Shown here: positions 8,779-17,746 of the stretch, piece by piece
Position numbering within the stretch: position 1 is the stretch's first letter
Layout of the letters: each line of letters starts with the position of its first letter
NCBI GenBank assembly: GCA_900314725.1
Contig: OMWJ01000003.1
Location: 62,001-126,000, forward strand
Length of the DNA stretch: 64,000 nt
Reading direction: 5' to 3'
Origin: an uncultured Bacteroidales bacterium
Lineage (GTDB): Bacteria; Bacteroidota; Bacteroidia; Bacteroidales; P3
The notes under the pieces: generated by a model
What the model was told of the DNA's origin: nothing
Seen by the model: only the letters and a program-made list of their open reading frames with translations
Database searches by the model: none
Translations under genes and position numbers: made by a program

Positions 8779-8895
8779 GCAAAAATCAAGTCTTGATTTG
8801 CTCAAAAAAAGATCAAGACTTTTTTTCTTAAAACCAACTCTTTTGGGGTAAAAGATCAACTCTTTTTACCCTAAAGATCAACTCTTTTTTTGCAA
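8779..8895. repeat. Phased A/T-tract word array, copy B
   Basis: Units GATCAAGAC (GAC at 8817), AACTC (CTC at 8838), GATCAACTC (CTC at 8860) and GATCAACTC (CTC at 8882) step by 21, 22 and 22 bp, after an opening ATCAAGTCTTGAT followed by TTGCTC. Shares the inner junction T7-CTTAA and the end T7-GCAAG with copy A. It is the only copy in a divergent intergenic region (mfd and sufD are transcribed away from it), so it cannot be acting as a simple gene-end terminator. Confidence 0.9.
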
Positions 8896-8978
8896 GCTTG
8901 AAAATTTTTGAAAATCTGACTGTTATGTATTACAATAAATTTTGTTTTTTTGCGTTATGTTCTCAAAACAGAAAATAG

Positions 8979-10016
8979 ATGATAATAGATAATAAATGCG
9001 AATGTTTTGCTTGTAATATTCCTTCCTTGGATACCATAAAGATAAAGAAACATAATGGAAAATTTGTTCAGGAGGATAGTGTAGTATTCAATTGTTTGAG
9101 TGCTAATATCAAGGTGGAAAATCTTCAAAATAATCACTCTGTGATAGCGATCAAGGACAATGCTATAATCGAAAGACCTATACAGATAATAAACCTGTTA
9201 GATAAAGAGAATCACGCAGACGAGGAAGAAAGAATAGACATAATAGTAGGAGAAAATTCCAAGCTTACAATTCTTTATTGTGATGACACGCTTCCAAAGA
9301 CAACTTCCAATACCTTGCATAATATAAATGTAGAACTGAAGCCTTGTTCTCAGATGGCGTTTTATAAGATGGAAAACGTAAATAATCAAACAAGCATAGC
9401 TTCCAATATAGTTTTCAATCTTACTAACGATGTTCATCTTCAGACATTCTTCATTACTCTCAATGGCGGCAAACTTACCAATAACATAAGGGTGAATTTC
9501 AATTCAAAACATTCCTTCGCAGACCTTAATGGTTTGTATCTTATGGATAGAGAACAAAGCGTGGAAAACATAGTAAAGGTTTTTCATTATAAGGACGATT
9601 GTAAAAGTACTCAACTCTTTAAAGGTATATTGGATGATGAGGCAAGAGCAAATTTTGTAGGACATGTGTTGGTTGATTACTATGCAAAGAATAATGAAGC
9701 ACGACAGACTAACAACAATATCCTGCTTACCGATAAAGCAAAGGTAAATACCCGTCCTGTTTTGGAAATATATAACGATGATGTTCAGTGTTCCCATGGG
9801 GCAACAACAGGACAGTTAGACGAAAATGCTCTGTATTATTTAAAGACACGTGGCATATCTGATAAGCAAGCCAAGATGCTTTTGATGAACGCTTTTTGTC
9901 AGAGTGTGCTGTTGAAGAGTGAAATAAAAGAACTGCAAGAAGGTCTGACTTCTCTTATACAAAAACGTCTGGAAGGCGAACTTTCCATGGAGAATCCTTT
10001 TAAAATACAACTATAG
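8979..10016 (+). CDS. sufD: Fe-S cluster assembly scaffold protein SufD
   Basis: 345 residues, shorter than the 400-450 typical of SufD; an in-frame TAG immediately precedes the ATG, so the short N-terminus is real. The beta-helix core and the C-terminal signature are intact: LLTDKAKVNTRPVLEIYNDD at about 248-267, then QCSHGATTGQLDENALYYL (His in CSHGAT). SufD acts with SufB and the ATPase SufC in building Fe-S clusters. SufB and SufC are not next to it; nadK and hflX follow instead. SufB is unlikely because the length and N-terminus do not fit. Confidence 0.88.
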   Translation: MIIDNKCECFACNIPSLDTIKIKKHNGKFVQEDSVVFNCLSANIKVENLQNNHSVIAIKDNAIIERPIQIINLLDKENHADEEERIDIIVGENSKLTILYCDDTLPKTTSNTLHNINVELKPCSQMAFYKMENVNNQTSIASNIVFNLTNDVHLQTFFITLNGGKLTNNIRVNFNSKHSFADLNGLYLMDREQSVENIVKVFHYKDDCKSTQLFKGILDDEARANFVGHVLVDYYAKNNEARQTNNNILLTDKAKVNTRPVLEIYNDDVQCSHGATTGQLDENALYYLKTRGISDKQAKMLLMNAFCQSVLLKSEIKELQEGLTSLIQKRLEGELSMENPFKIQL

Positions 10017-10017
10017 T

Positions 10018-10911
10018 ATGACAATATCCATCTTTGGGAAAGTCCCTGAAAAACACAAAGACAGAGAATTAATAGGTATTTTGTTTGAGAATCTGCTGTT
10101 AATCTATGATAGGATTTTAGTATGGCAACCTTTGTTTGAAGCCATCAAAGACTTAATATCTGATAATTCTAAGATAACTCTGTTTTCTCAAAAAAATGAC
10201 TTGAAAAACTATGATGGCATACTTCTTTCCTTGGGAGGAGATGGAACTATGTTGGATACTGTGGATTTTGTTATAGGAAATAAGGCTGCGGTTTTAGGAG
10301 TAAATCTTGGACATCTTGGTTTTTTAACTTCTGCAGGTAGAGAGGATATTCAAAACTTATGCAATGAGTTGCAAAAGAATAACTTTACGATAGAAAAACG
10401 TCTCATTTTGGAAACAGACTTTTCGTGTTTTGATAGAGAAAAGCACTTTGCAGTTAATGAAGCTTGCTTTCTTTCTACCAACAGGGGAAGTATTATAGAT
10501 TTAGAAGTATTTATTAATGGTAAATACTTGACAACCTATTCAGGAGATGGAATTATTGTGGCAACACCAACAGGATCTACGGCTTACTCTATGTCTGCTG
10601 GAGGACCGATAATAAGTCCCGAAAGCCAATGTCTTTGTCTTACTCCCATAGCTCCTCATAACCTTACATTCAGACCTATAATCATTTCAGATAATGATGA
10701 AATAAGAGTGCATATTCCACAAAATGACAATGCTTGTAAAGTGCTTATAGACGGATATAGTATATTGGAAGCAAATCAAGGAGATATACGAATAAATAAA
10801 TCTACTTATGATTGGAATCTTGTTCGTTTGGAGAATCAGGATTTTTTTCAGGCTATCAGAGATAAACTAATGTGGGGAACAACTCCAAAATACTTATCAG
10901 AAAATATATAG
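10018..10911 (+). CDS. nadK: NAD kinase
   Basis: 297 residues. The nucleotide-binding motif GGDGT (73-77) lies after a short Rossmann-like domain, followed by NEACF and the conserved TGSTAYSMSAGGPI (about 189-202) of the all-beta C-terminal domain. It phosphorylates NAD to NADP using ATP. Start is 1 bp after the sufD stop and the stop is 2 bp before the hflX start, so the three genes are almost certainly cotranscribed. Confidence 0.95.
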   Translation: MTISIFGKVPEKHKDRELIGILFENLLLIYDRILVWQPLFEAIKDLISDNSKITLFSQKNDLKNYDGILLSLGGDGTMLDTVDFVIGNKAAVLGVNLGHLGFLTSAGREDIQNLCNELQKNNFTIEKRLILETDFSCFDREKHFAVNEACFLSTNRGSIIDLEVFINGKYLTTYSGDGIIVATPTGSTAYSMSAGGPIISPESQCLCLTPIAPHNLTFRPIIISDNDEIRVHIPQNDNACKVLIDGYSILEANQGDIRINKSTYDWNLVRLENQDFFQAIRDKLMWGTTPKYLSENI

Positions 10912-10913
10912 TT

Positions 10914-12113
10914 ATGACGGAAGAGAGAGACAGATGTGTATTGGTAGGTGTTCAAACTCCATACGTGAGTGATGAAAATCTGAAAGAATATTTTGATGAG
11001 TTAGCTTTTTTGGTTGAGACTTTGGATGCAATAGCTGTGAAGACTTTCTCCCAGCGTTTGCAGATGATAGACAGTAGAACATACGTTGGGACAGGAAAAC
11101 TTGAAGAAATAAGAGAATATATCAAAGAAAAAGAAATAGAATGGGTCGTTTTTGATGATGAACTTTCACCTTCTCAATTGAGAAACATAGAAAGAGTGCT
11201 TGCTTGTAATGTTTTAGATAGAACACAAGTAATACTTAATATCTTTGCAAAAAGAGCCAGAACTTCACATGCAAAAACTCAAGTAGCATTGGCTGAATAT
11301 AAATATATGCTTCCAAGACTTACGCGTATGTGGACTCACCTTGATAGACAAAAAGGAGGATTGAATATGCGTGGTCCTGGAGAAACTCAGATAGAGACAG
11401 ACCGGCGAATATTACTTTCTAAAATATCTTTACTAAAAGAAAAACTTGTCAAGTTAGATAAGCAGAAAACACTCCAAAGAAAGAACAGAGAAAGTCTTGT
11501 TCGTGTGGCTTTGGTTGGCTATACTAATGTTGGTAAATCCACAATGATGAATATGCTTTCAAAAAGTGAAGTGTTCGCCGAAAATAAACTCTTTGCAACG
11601 TTGGATACTACAATACGCAAAGTTGTAATAGAGAATCTGCCATTCCTATTGACCGATACGGTTGGTTTTATTAGAAAACTGCCGGAAACATTGATGGAAA
11701 GTTTTAAAAGCACTTTGGATGAGGTAAAGGAAAGCGACCTTTTGATACATGTTGTAGATATTTCTCATCCAGATTTTGAAAATCAAATAAGTGTAGTCAA
11801 TAATACTCTAAGAGAGATAGGAGCAATAGACAAACCTATAATAATAGTTTTTAACAAAATAGACAACTATACTTACATCAAAAAGGATGAAGATGACCTT
11901 ACACCTAAGGAAAAGATAAACTTTTCTCTTGCAGAATTAAAACAAACTTGGATGGCAAAGAATGATTATCCAACAGTTTTTATATCAGCAGCAAACAAGG
12001 AGAATATAGAAGAGTTGAAAACATTGATGTATAATACTATTAGGTCTATTCATATAAAGATTTATCCATACAATAATTTCTTGTATGAAACATATTGTGA
12101 AGAAAATGTGTAA
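10914..12113 (+). CDS. hflX: Ribosome-associated GTPase HflX
   Basis: 399 residues from the ATG at 10914; an upstream in-frame ATG at 10872 would overlap nadK by 40 bases and adds residues not seen in the family, so I reject it. The N-terminal HflX domain carries GTGKLEEI and the signature RGPGETQIETDRR; the G domain has G1 GYTNVGKST, G3 DTVGF and G4 NKID. HflX splits stalled or hibernating 70S ribosomes, mainly under stress. It is translationally coupled to nadK by position (2-bp gap). Confidence 0.94.
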   Translation: MTEERDRCVLVGVQTPYVSDENLKEYFDELAFLVETLDAIAVKTFSQRLQMIDSRTYVGTGKLEEIREYIKEKEIEWVVFDDELSPSQLRNIERVLACNVLDRTQVILNIFAKRARTSHAKTQVALAEYKYMLPRLTRMWTHLDRQKGGLNMRGPGETQIETDRRILLSKISLLKEKLVKLDKQKTLQRKNRESLVRVALVGYTNVGKSTMMNMLSKSEVFAENKLFATLDTTIRKVVIENLPFLLTDTVGFIRKLPETLMESFKSTLDEVKESDLLIHVVDISHPDFENQISVVNNTLREIGAIDKPIIIVFNKIDNYTYIKKDEDDLTPKEKINFSLAELKQTWMAKNDYPTVFISAANKENIEELKTLMYNTIRSIHIKIYPYNNFLYETYCEENV

Positions 12114-12152
12114 AAACAAAAATATTAGTTATTAATTAAAAAAGAAGGAGAA

Positions 12153-13004
12153 ATGAATATGTTATTTTTAGACGCAGCACCGAAAGCAGAAACCGCACCT
12201 TTTGATATAATAAATAGTGTTATTCAGTGGTGTACTCAAAATGGATTAAGTGCAATACAGAAAGTTATTATTGCAGTTGTAGTATTGTGGGTTGGTTTTA
12301 AACTAATCAAATTTTTGAAAAAGAGAGTTAGGAAAATATTTGACAAGAACAATCTTGACCCAACGCTTCGTCCCGTTATACTTTCTATAATAAGCGTTGG
12401 ACTGAAAGTGCTTTTGATTATATCCATTATAGGTTATCTTGGAATTCCTATGACTTCGTTTATAGCTTTATTGGGAGCAGCTGGCTTGGCTGTAGGTATG
12501 GCTCTTAGTGGGACTATCCAAAATTTTGCTGGTGGTATTCTTATTCTGGTTTTCCGTCCTTTCAAATTGGAAGACTATATTTCAACACAAGGGTTTGAGG
12601 GAACTGTTAAAAGCATTAAGATTTTTTCCACTGTGATAAATACTGTAGATAATAAGGTTGTAACCCTTCCTAATGGTACCTTATCTGCAGGAAATATAAT
12701 AAACTATTCTGCAATGGGACAAAGACGTATAACTGTTTCACCAGTTATGGCTTTGGGAACTGATGTAGAAAAGGTAAAAGAAGGAATAAGAAGCATAGTA
12801 GAGGCAAACGAAAAGATACTTAAAGAACCTGCATACGATTTAGTAACAATAATTAACAATGGTTCTGTTAGTTTGGATGTAAGAGTTTGGTGTGCTACTT
12901 CAGACTATTGGCCTGTAAATGACTATTTGCACAAAGAAGTATATAACTATTTAAGAGAAAATAACATTTCTGCACCTTATACTAAGGTGGATATAATGAA
13001 ATAA
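12153..13004 (+). CDS. mscS: Small-conductance mechanosensitive channel MscS
   Basis: 283 residues. Three membrane helices: about 37-58 (VIIAVVVLWVGFKLIKFL), about 73-95, and the pore-lining TM3 at about 108-135 (GAAGLAVGMALSGTIQNFAG) with the Gly/Ala spacing typical of MscS. The beta domain (FRPFKLEDYI, VVTLPNGTLS, INYSAMGQRRI) and alpha/beta C-terminus follow. It opens on osmotic downshock to release solutes. The start is preceded by a clear purine-rich ribosome site (AAGAAGGAGA), unusual in Bacteroidota. A strong hairpin terminator follows. Confidence 0.92.
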   Translation: MNMLFLDAAPKAETAPFDIINSVIQWCTQNGLSAIQKVIIAVVVLWVGFKLIKFLKKRVRKIFDKNNLDPTLRPVILSIISVGLKVLLIISIIGYLGIPMTSFIALLGAAGLAVGMALSGTIQNFAGGILILVFRPFKLEDYISTQGFEGTVKSIKIFSTVINTVDNKVVTLPNGTLSAGNIINYSAMGQRRITVSPVMALGTDVEKVKEGIRSIVEANEKILKEPAYDLVTIINNGSVSLDVRVWCATSDYWPVNDYLHKEVYNYLRENNISAPYTKVDIMK

Positions 13005-13009
13005 AACAT

Positions 13010-13075
13010 AGTCTTCAGGTTAGATGAGTACATGTTCAATGCTACTGTTTAGCTTGGAGACTTTTTCTTTTTTTG
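13010..13075 (+). terminator. Terminator after mscS
   Basis: AGTCTTCAGG (13010-13019) pairs with CTTGGAGACT (13053-13062), 10 bp with two G-T pairs, and is followed by a long T-rich run from 13062. The loop is long (33 bases). Confidence 0.7.
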
Positions 13076-13092
13076 ATATTTCTCACAAAAAA

Positions 13093-13123
13093 TTGTAAGA
13101 CAAAAATAAAATATATATCTTTG
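13093..13123 (+). promoter_or_regulatory. Bacteroidota promoter for the DUF4810-DUF799-radA operon
   Basis: TTG at 13093-13095, 20-base spacer, TATCTTTG at 13116-13123 (TAnnTTTG). It ends 18 bases before the ATG at 13142, which also decides against an upstream in-frame ATG at 13073. Confidence 0.75.
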
Positions 13124-13141
13124 CACACAAAATTTAATATA

Positions 13142-13501
13142 ATGAAGAGATTAATCTTAATATTGTCTGCCGTCATTTTGTTCTCTTGTTGTACAAAAAC
13201 TTTGTATGATTATAAAGACTATGATGATGCGGTGTATAGTTTTATTACCACAGAAGAAAAAGCGGATATAAAGAATATTTCCAAAAGCTATCAAACTATT
13301 GTCGGGGAAAAGGAGTTAAAGAGAAAGAAAGGAACGGTTGAACAACAGCGAATTCCTCCTGGAGCTTGTGCAGATTATGCCTATATTCTTTATCAGCAGA
13401 AAGATACAGCAGGAGCAATCTTTTGGTTTCAACGAGAAATGGAACTGTATCCAGAAAGTCATACCTATATTGTTAAACTAAAACAAGAATTAGGGCTATG
13501 A
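13142..13501 (+). CDS. DUF4810-type lipoprotein
   Basis: 119 residues from the ATG at 13142. The upstream ATG at 13073 would precede the promoter box and spoil the signal peptide. The N-terminus MKRLILILSAVILFSCC is a lipoprotein signal with lipobox LFSC and Cys16 as acylated residue. The mature part (DYKDYDDAVYSFITT, PPGACADYAYILYQQKDTAGAIFWF, YPESHTYI) matches the DUF4810 family, which is usually encoded with a DUF799/GNA1162 lipoprotein and a CsgG-like protein. Here the DUF799 partner follows with a 4-base ATGA overlap and no CsgG gene is present. Function of the family is not established; an outer-membrane assembly role is inferred from its partners. Confidence 0.78.
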   Translation: MKRLILILSAVILFSCCTKTLYDYKDYDDAVYSFITTEEKADIKNISKSYQTIVGEKELKRKKGTVEQQRIPPGACADYAYILYQQKDTAGAIFWFQREMELYPESHTYIVKLKQELGL

Positions 13502-14937
13502 AAAAAATAATAATTCTATTGACTGTAGTGATATTTTTGTCCTCTTGTAGTCTATTTAAAAAGACTGCTAAGGATAACGAAGCTAAAGAAGTCTCTTCAA
13601 CTAAAACGGAGAAAGTGCTTTCAGAGAAGGATAAACAAAGACAGAGAACTAAGGACTTGGAGAAAAAACGCAAGGAACAAATAAAGGAACAAAAACGAGC
13701 GAATAAGGAATACGAGAAAAAGAAAAAGGCGGAAGAAAAGGAAAAGAAGAAAAAAGAGAAAGAACAAGATAAGTTGATAAAAAACTCTGCCAAGTCAGAA
13801 CGTCAAAGAATTAAGGAAGAAAGAAGAAAAGAGAAAGAGACCTTGCTTTCTGCCCAAAAACTACAAGAGCAGGAGAAAAAGGAGCAGGAAAGAATACAGA
13901 AAGAACTTGACTCTCAATTGGAGAAACAACTTAGAGAGGAAGAAAAACAACAAGAACTTTTAGAAAAACAACAGAAAGAACTTGAGGCAAATGCAGAGAA
14001 TGAAGAGGAGAGAAAGAAAGAAGAACTTGTGAAGAAGTTAGAGAAAATAGAGGCAGAGAAAAAACAGAAAGAAGAGCAGGAGAAAAAAGAATTTGAGGCT
14101 TTAAGTACGATGGATCAGATTGTTTATCGCATGAAACATCCAAAGGAAGATACAGATGACAATCAAAAGCAGGAAAATACAACGAAAAAGGAATTTGATA
14201 TAAACAATTATACAGAGGAAGACTTGGTAACCCTTACAGATGAGGAGAAAAAGAAAATACTGTCTTCAAAGGATGAAAAGAAAGAAGGGAATATTTTTAA
14301 GCGGACGTATAAGAAACTATTTCCTAAAAAGGTGCCAAGAAGTACTGCATATAACAAACTTTACAACGAGCATCCCAAAACTGTAGTTGTTCTTTATCCA
14401 TGGAATCGTTCAGACTATAGTTCTGCGAGTGAAATGGCATATACATCTTGTGTAAGGGAACTTTCTTCAAAAGGCTATTATCTTCCTTCAGCCCTTGCTT
14501 TTATGGATGAGATAAGAAAGGATAGCCTTTTGACAACTAAGAATATTAATCTTGACAGAATAAAAGAATGTAAGGCGAAATATGGTGCAGATATGGTTTT
14601 GTTATTGACTATCTATAGAGTAGAGAAACCTTGGTGGAGTACTAATATCAATGTTGTGGCTCATTATGACTTTATTTCAACCGCTACGGGAGATACTTTA
14701 TTTTCTCGTCATGCCGACTTTAACTATGACACTCCTATGCCTACCAAGACAAAGAAAAATGATAAACTTATAAAAGATGCAGAAACATCGCTTTACTTAG
14801 GTCTGTTTGAGCAGATGCAGAGATATGTTCTTTTGGATATGCCTGTAGGACCTTATCATGAAAAATATGGTCAGGACGGCAACAAACGTTCTCAGCCACA
14901 AGAAAAGAAATATAAGGTGAATATAAAACCAAGCTAA
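13498..14937 (+). CDS. DUF799 (GNA1162-like) lipoprotein with long charged coiled-coil insertion
   Basis: 479 residues, about twice the usual length of DUF799 proteins. Signal peptide MKKIIILLTVVIFLSSC with lipobox LSSC (Cys17). Residues about 30-270 are an extreme Lys/Glu/Gln-rich segment (RKEQIKEQKRANKEYEKKKK style) that should form a long single helix or coiled coil. The DUF799 domain starts near 290 (HPKTVVVLYPWNRSDYSSAS), with GYYLPSALAFMDEI, KYGADMVLLLTIY and a short C-terminal tail. DUF799 proteins resemble the TolB-N/CsgG-like fold and sit at the inner face of the outer membrane. The insertion could span the periplasm. Overlaps the DUF4810 gene by 4 bases and abuts radA. Confidence 0.75.
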   Translation: MKKIIILLTVVIFLSSCSLFKKTAKDNEAKEVSSTKTEKVLSEKDKQRQRTKDLEKKRKEQIKEQKRANKEYEKKKKAEEKEKKKKEKEQDKLIKNSAKSERQRIKEERRKEKETLLSAQKLQEQEKKEQERIQKELDSQLEKQLREEEKQQELLEKQQKELEANAENEEERKKEELVKKLEKIEAEKKQKEEQEKKEFEALSTMDQIVYRMKHPKEDTDDNQKQENTTKKEFDINNYTEEDLVTLTDEEKKKILSSKDEKKEGNIFKRTYKKLFPKKVPRSTAYNKLYNEHPKTVVVLYPWNRSDYSSASEMAYTSCVRELSSKGYYLPSALAFMDEIRKDSLLTTKNINLDRIKECKAKYGADMVLLLTIYRVEKPWWSTNINVVAHYDFISTATGDTLFSRHADFNYDTPMPTKTKKNDKLIKDAETSLYLGLFEQMQRYVLLDMPVGPYHEKYGQDGNKRSQPQEKKYKVNIKPS

Positions 14938-16293
14938 ATGGCAAAAGAGAAGAAAGTATATATATGTAATAATTGCGGCTATCAGTCATCATCTTATTTA
15001 GGGAAATGTCCTGAATGCAGTTCTTGGGGAAGTTTTGAAGAAGTTGTTCAGACTTCTTTACCCTCCAAGTCTTCTTCAAAAACTTCTGCATTAAAAACAT
15101 CTCCTATACCTATTAATAAAGTAGAATACAGAGAAACACTACGAATAGATACATTTGATAATGAATTTAATAGAGTATTAGGAGGAGGATTGGTTGAAGG
15201 AAGTGTAGTTCTTTTAGGAGGAGAACCTGGTATAGGGAAAAGTACTCTTTTGTTGCAAACAGCATTAGGATTAAGAGATTCTCTTGTTTTGTATGTTTCA
15301 GGTGAAGAATCGCCAGAGCAAATAAAGTTAAGACAGATAAGGATGAACAAAAGTTCAGAAAAATGTCTTCTTTTAAGCGAAACCAAGGTGGAAAATATTA
15401 TAGAGACAGCTCAAAATATTCGTCCTTCACTACTTATTATCGATTCAATACAAACACTTACAAGTTTAGAAGTAGAGAGTTTTGCAGGGTCAATAACACA
15501 GATACGTGCTTGTGCCGACAAACTTATCAGTTATGCTAAGACAAATCATGTTCCTATAATACTTGTTGGACACATAACCAAGGAAGGTTCTCTTGCAGGT
15601 CCAAAAATTCTGGAACACATGGTGGATACAGTTCTGCAGTTTGAGGGAGATAAGAATTATGGTTACAGAATAGTACGTTCCATAAAAAATCGTTTTGGTT
15701 CAACAGACGAAATTGGTATATATGAAATGACATCTTTTGGTTTGTTGCCAATAGAAAATCCATCTAAAGTACTTCTAACACAAAGAGAAGAAAATCTCAG
15801 TGGAATATCTATAAGTGCTACTACAGAGGGAAGAAGAACCTTGTTAATAGAGACGCAGGCTTTAGTTTCTCCTTCTTATTATTCATCACCGCAGAGGGTT
15901 TCTAATGGTTTTGATATACGCAGATTGAATATGTTGTTAGCAGTTTTGGAGAAGAAAGCTGGGGTAAAGGTAAGTAACAAAGATGTTTTTCTTAATATAG
16001 CAGGGGGCTTGAAAGTTAATGATCCAGCGATTGATATATCTGTTGTAGCTTCTATAATTTCGTCCCATCAGGATACATATATAGACAAAAAATCCTGTTT
16101 TGCTGCAGAAATAGGGCTGTCTGGGGAAGTAAGACCTGTACCTTATATAGACAGACGTATAAAAGAAGCTGAAAATTTAGGCTTTAATAAAATATATATA
16201 AGCAAATATAATAAAGATATAGTCTCCTCTACGAAGATTAAGCCTATATATTTAGCCAATATTTCAGATTTGATAGAGCATATACTCAATTAA
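14938..16293 (+). CDS. radA: DNA repair protein RadA (Sms)
   Basis: 451 residues. N-terminal zinc finger with Cys10, Cys13, Cys24 and Cys27 (CNNCGYQSS, GKCPECSSWG), RecA-like ATPase with Walker A GEPGIGKS at 95-102, the RadA-specific KNRFG motif near 252, and a C-terminal Lon-protease-like domain (about 290-451). RadA drives branch migration and processing of recombination intermediates. The ATG follows the stop of the upstream gene with no gap, so it is the third gene of the operon. Confidence 0.96.
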   Translation: MAKEKKVYICNNCGYQSSSYLGKCPECSSWGSFEEVVQTSLPSKSSSKTSALKTSPIPINKVEYRETLRIDTFDNEFNRVLGGGLVEGSVVLLGGEPGIGKSTLLLQTALGLRDSLVLYVSGEESPEQIKLRQIRMNKSSEKCLLLSETKVENIIETAQNIRPSLLIIDSIQTLTSLEVESFAGSITQIRACADKLISYAKTNHVPIILVGHITKEGSLAGPKILEHMVDTVLQFEGDKNYGYRIVRSIKNRFGSTDEIGIYEMTSFGLLPIENPSKVLLTQREENLSGISISATTEGRRTLLIETQALVSPSYYSSPQRVSNGFDIRRLNMLLAVLEKKAGVKVSNKDVFLNIAGGLKVNDPAIDISVVASIISSHQDTYIDKKSCFAAEIGLSGEVRPVPYIDRRIKEAENLGFNKIYISKYNKDIVSSTKIKPIYLANISDLIEHILN

Positions 16294-16296
16294 TAT

Positions 16297-16318
16297 TTGA
16301 AAGTAAGAGAGCTTTCAA
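16297..16318. terminator. Short hairpin between convergent radA and dciA
   Basis: TTGAAAG (16297-16303) pairs with CTTTCAA (16312-16318), 8-base loop. No T-run on either side, so termination here would be weak or factor-assisted. Confidence 0.35.
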
Positions 16319-16324
16319 GACAAA

Positions 16325-16663
16325 CTATAGTATTACTATGTTTTGTAATATATCTTGGTTGAGATTGCGGTTTATTTTGTTTTTCACGGCATCTTTAACC
16401 ATTAATAGTTCAGATTTAGCAACAGGAGAAGAAAGTTTTACATATAGCACACCTTTGTTTAAATACAAATCTTCGGTATAGTGTTTAACAAGCTTACCTG
16501 TTATCTTTTCCCATTGAAGTTTTATATCTTGTTCATAGGGATTGTAGTCTATATGGCAGCGTTTGAAGAAAACTTCTAAGAAGTCTTTTATGGGCATTTC
16601 GTTAGCTTCCGGTTTGCCTCTTCTTACTCCTTCTAAATAATAGTAACGATTAAATCCAGCCAT
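16325..16663 (-). CDS. DciA-like DUF721 protein
   Basis: 112 residues, the size of short DUF721/DciA proteins. Family features: an N-terminal helix (PIKDFLEVFFKRC), a WEKITGKLVKHYTEDLYLNKGVLYVKLS core with the conserved Trp and strand pattern, and a C-terminal NRNLNQDILQNIVIL. DciA proteins act in loading the replicative helicase DnaB in bacteria lacking DnaC. Here it is downstream of recF, 6 bp away, a common grouping in Bacteroidota (recF-dciA). Role is inferred from the family and position. Confidence 0.78.
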   Translation of the reverse strand: MAGFNRYYYLEGVRRGKPEANEMPIKDFLEVFFKRCHIDYNPYEQDIKLQWEKITGKLVKHYTEDLYLNKGVLYVKLSSPVAKSELLMVKDAVKNKINRNLNQDILQNIVIL

Positions 16664-16669
16664 CTTCTT

Positions 16670-17746
16670 TTAGATATTAATAATTATTGTTTTTTCTTTA
16701 TGAGATTGAGGGATAATATTGCGAACTCTGTCTATATGAGTATCGGTTATAAAGATTTGTCCAAAGTTGTCTTCGGATACAAGTCTCAGAATCTTCTCAA
16801 CTCTTGAGAAGTCAAACTTATCGAATATATCATCCAAGAGTAATAGTGGTGTTGTGTGCTTTTTATCTTTAAGATAGGAGTATTGAGCGAGTTTCATTGC
16901 AAGTGTAAAAGTTTTTTGCTGCCCCTGTGAACCTATTTCTTGAACATTATAGTTGTTAAGTTTAAATATCATATCATCTCTATGTATTCCTGCAAGAGTG
17001 TAGCCAATTATTTTTTCTTTCTCATAGTTTTCGTGCATTTTTTTCAACAAAGAGCCTGAATATGTCCTGTATTCTACGCTTGGACTTTCTTTCTTCTCGG
17101 AAACAAAGTCATAGAAGAAGTTGAAATAGGAACTAAAGTTATCAAAAAACTCTTGTCTTTTGTTTTGGATAATAAGAGCATATTTGTCTAATCTTTCATT
17201 CCATATATCTAATTGAATTGTGTCAAAGTTTTGGGTTTCTTGCATGAACTTCAAAAGCTTGTTTTTCTGTTCTAAGCTTCTATTGTAGTTTAATAGAGCA
17301 TCCATATAGACAACATCAGTTTGACTAAGGACTATATCCATAAACTTCCTTCTCTGTTCGCCTGAGCCCGTAATGTACAGACTGTCGTAAGGAGAGAGTA
17401 TAACACAAGGTAGTTTGCCTATATGTTCAGAAAGTTTTTTGTAAGGGTTCTTGTCGTGGAAGAATCTTTTCTTTTCTCCTTTCTTTTGCGAGCATGAATA
17501 CTTTTCTTTCTCAGAGTTTTCAAAAGAATAAGAGCCAAACAAAGCAAAGAAGTCCGCTCCGTGTCTTATGGTGTTGAGATCGTTGGAAGCATGAAAACTT
17601 TTGCAGAATGAGAGATAATAGATCGCATCAAGGATATTAGTCTTACCAACACCGTTGTTGCCTACTATGCAGTTGATTTGAGAGAAATCGTGTTCAAAGT
17701 CTTCAAAGTTTTTGAAGTTACTTATCTTTAAATTGTCTATAAACAT
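16670..17746 (-). CDS. recF: DNA replication and repair protein RecF
   Basis: SMC-like ABC ATPase. Walker A GNNGVGKT (residues about 29-36 from the chosen start), helix-rich middle, signature-type region IGSQGQQKTFTLAMKLAQY, and Walker B/D-loop LLLLDDIFDKFD. It loads RecA at gapped DNA with RecO and RecR. Two starts are possible: ATG at 17755 (361 residues, 38-base overlap with ispH) or ATG at 17746 (358 residues, MFIDNLKISNFKNF), which aligns better with the usual RecF N-terminus; I use the latter. Both overlap the end of ispH, consistent with translational coupling. Confidence 0.93.
   Translation of the reverse strand: MFIDNLKISNFKNFEDFEHDFSQINCIVGNNGVGKTNILDAIYYLSFCKSFHASNDLNTIRHGADFFALFGSYSFENSEKEKYSCSQKKGEKKRFFHDKNPYKKLSEHIGKLPCVILSPYDSLYITGSGEQRRKFMDIVLSQTDVVYMDALLNYNRSLEQKNKLLKFMQETQNFDTIQLDIWNERLDKYALIIQNKRQEFFDNFSSYFNFFYDFVSEKKESPSVEYRTYSGSLLKKMHENYEKEKIIGYTLAGIHRDDMIFKLNNYNVQEIGSQGQQKTFTLAMKLAQYSYLKDKKHTTPLLLLDDIFDKFDFSRVEKILRLVSEDNFGQIFITDTHIDRVRNIIPQSHKEKTIIINI

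Noticed and set aside
10872..10913. Longer hflX start at 10872
   Set aside because: It would overlap nadK by 40 bases and add residues absent from the family; the ATG at 10914 fits the operon spacing.
13010..13062. tRNA or tRNA fragment in the mscS downstream region
   Set aside because: Only one long-range stem with a T-run; no anticodon or T-arm pattern. I found no tRNA in the window by eye.
13073..13141. Upstream start for the DUF4810 lipoprotein
   Set aside because: The promoter -7 box (13116-13123) lies inside that extension and the lipoprotein signal begins at 13142.
13473..14182. Antisense Phe/Ser/Leu-rich reading frames (106 and 83 residues)
   Set aside because: They mirror the Lys/Glu-rich segment of the DUF799 protein; low complexity and no start signals.
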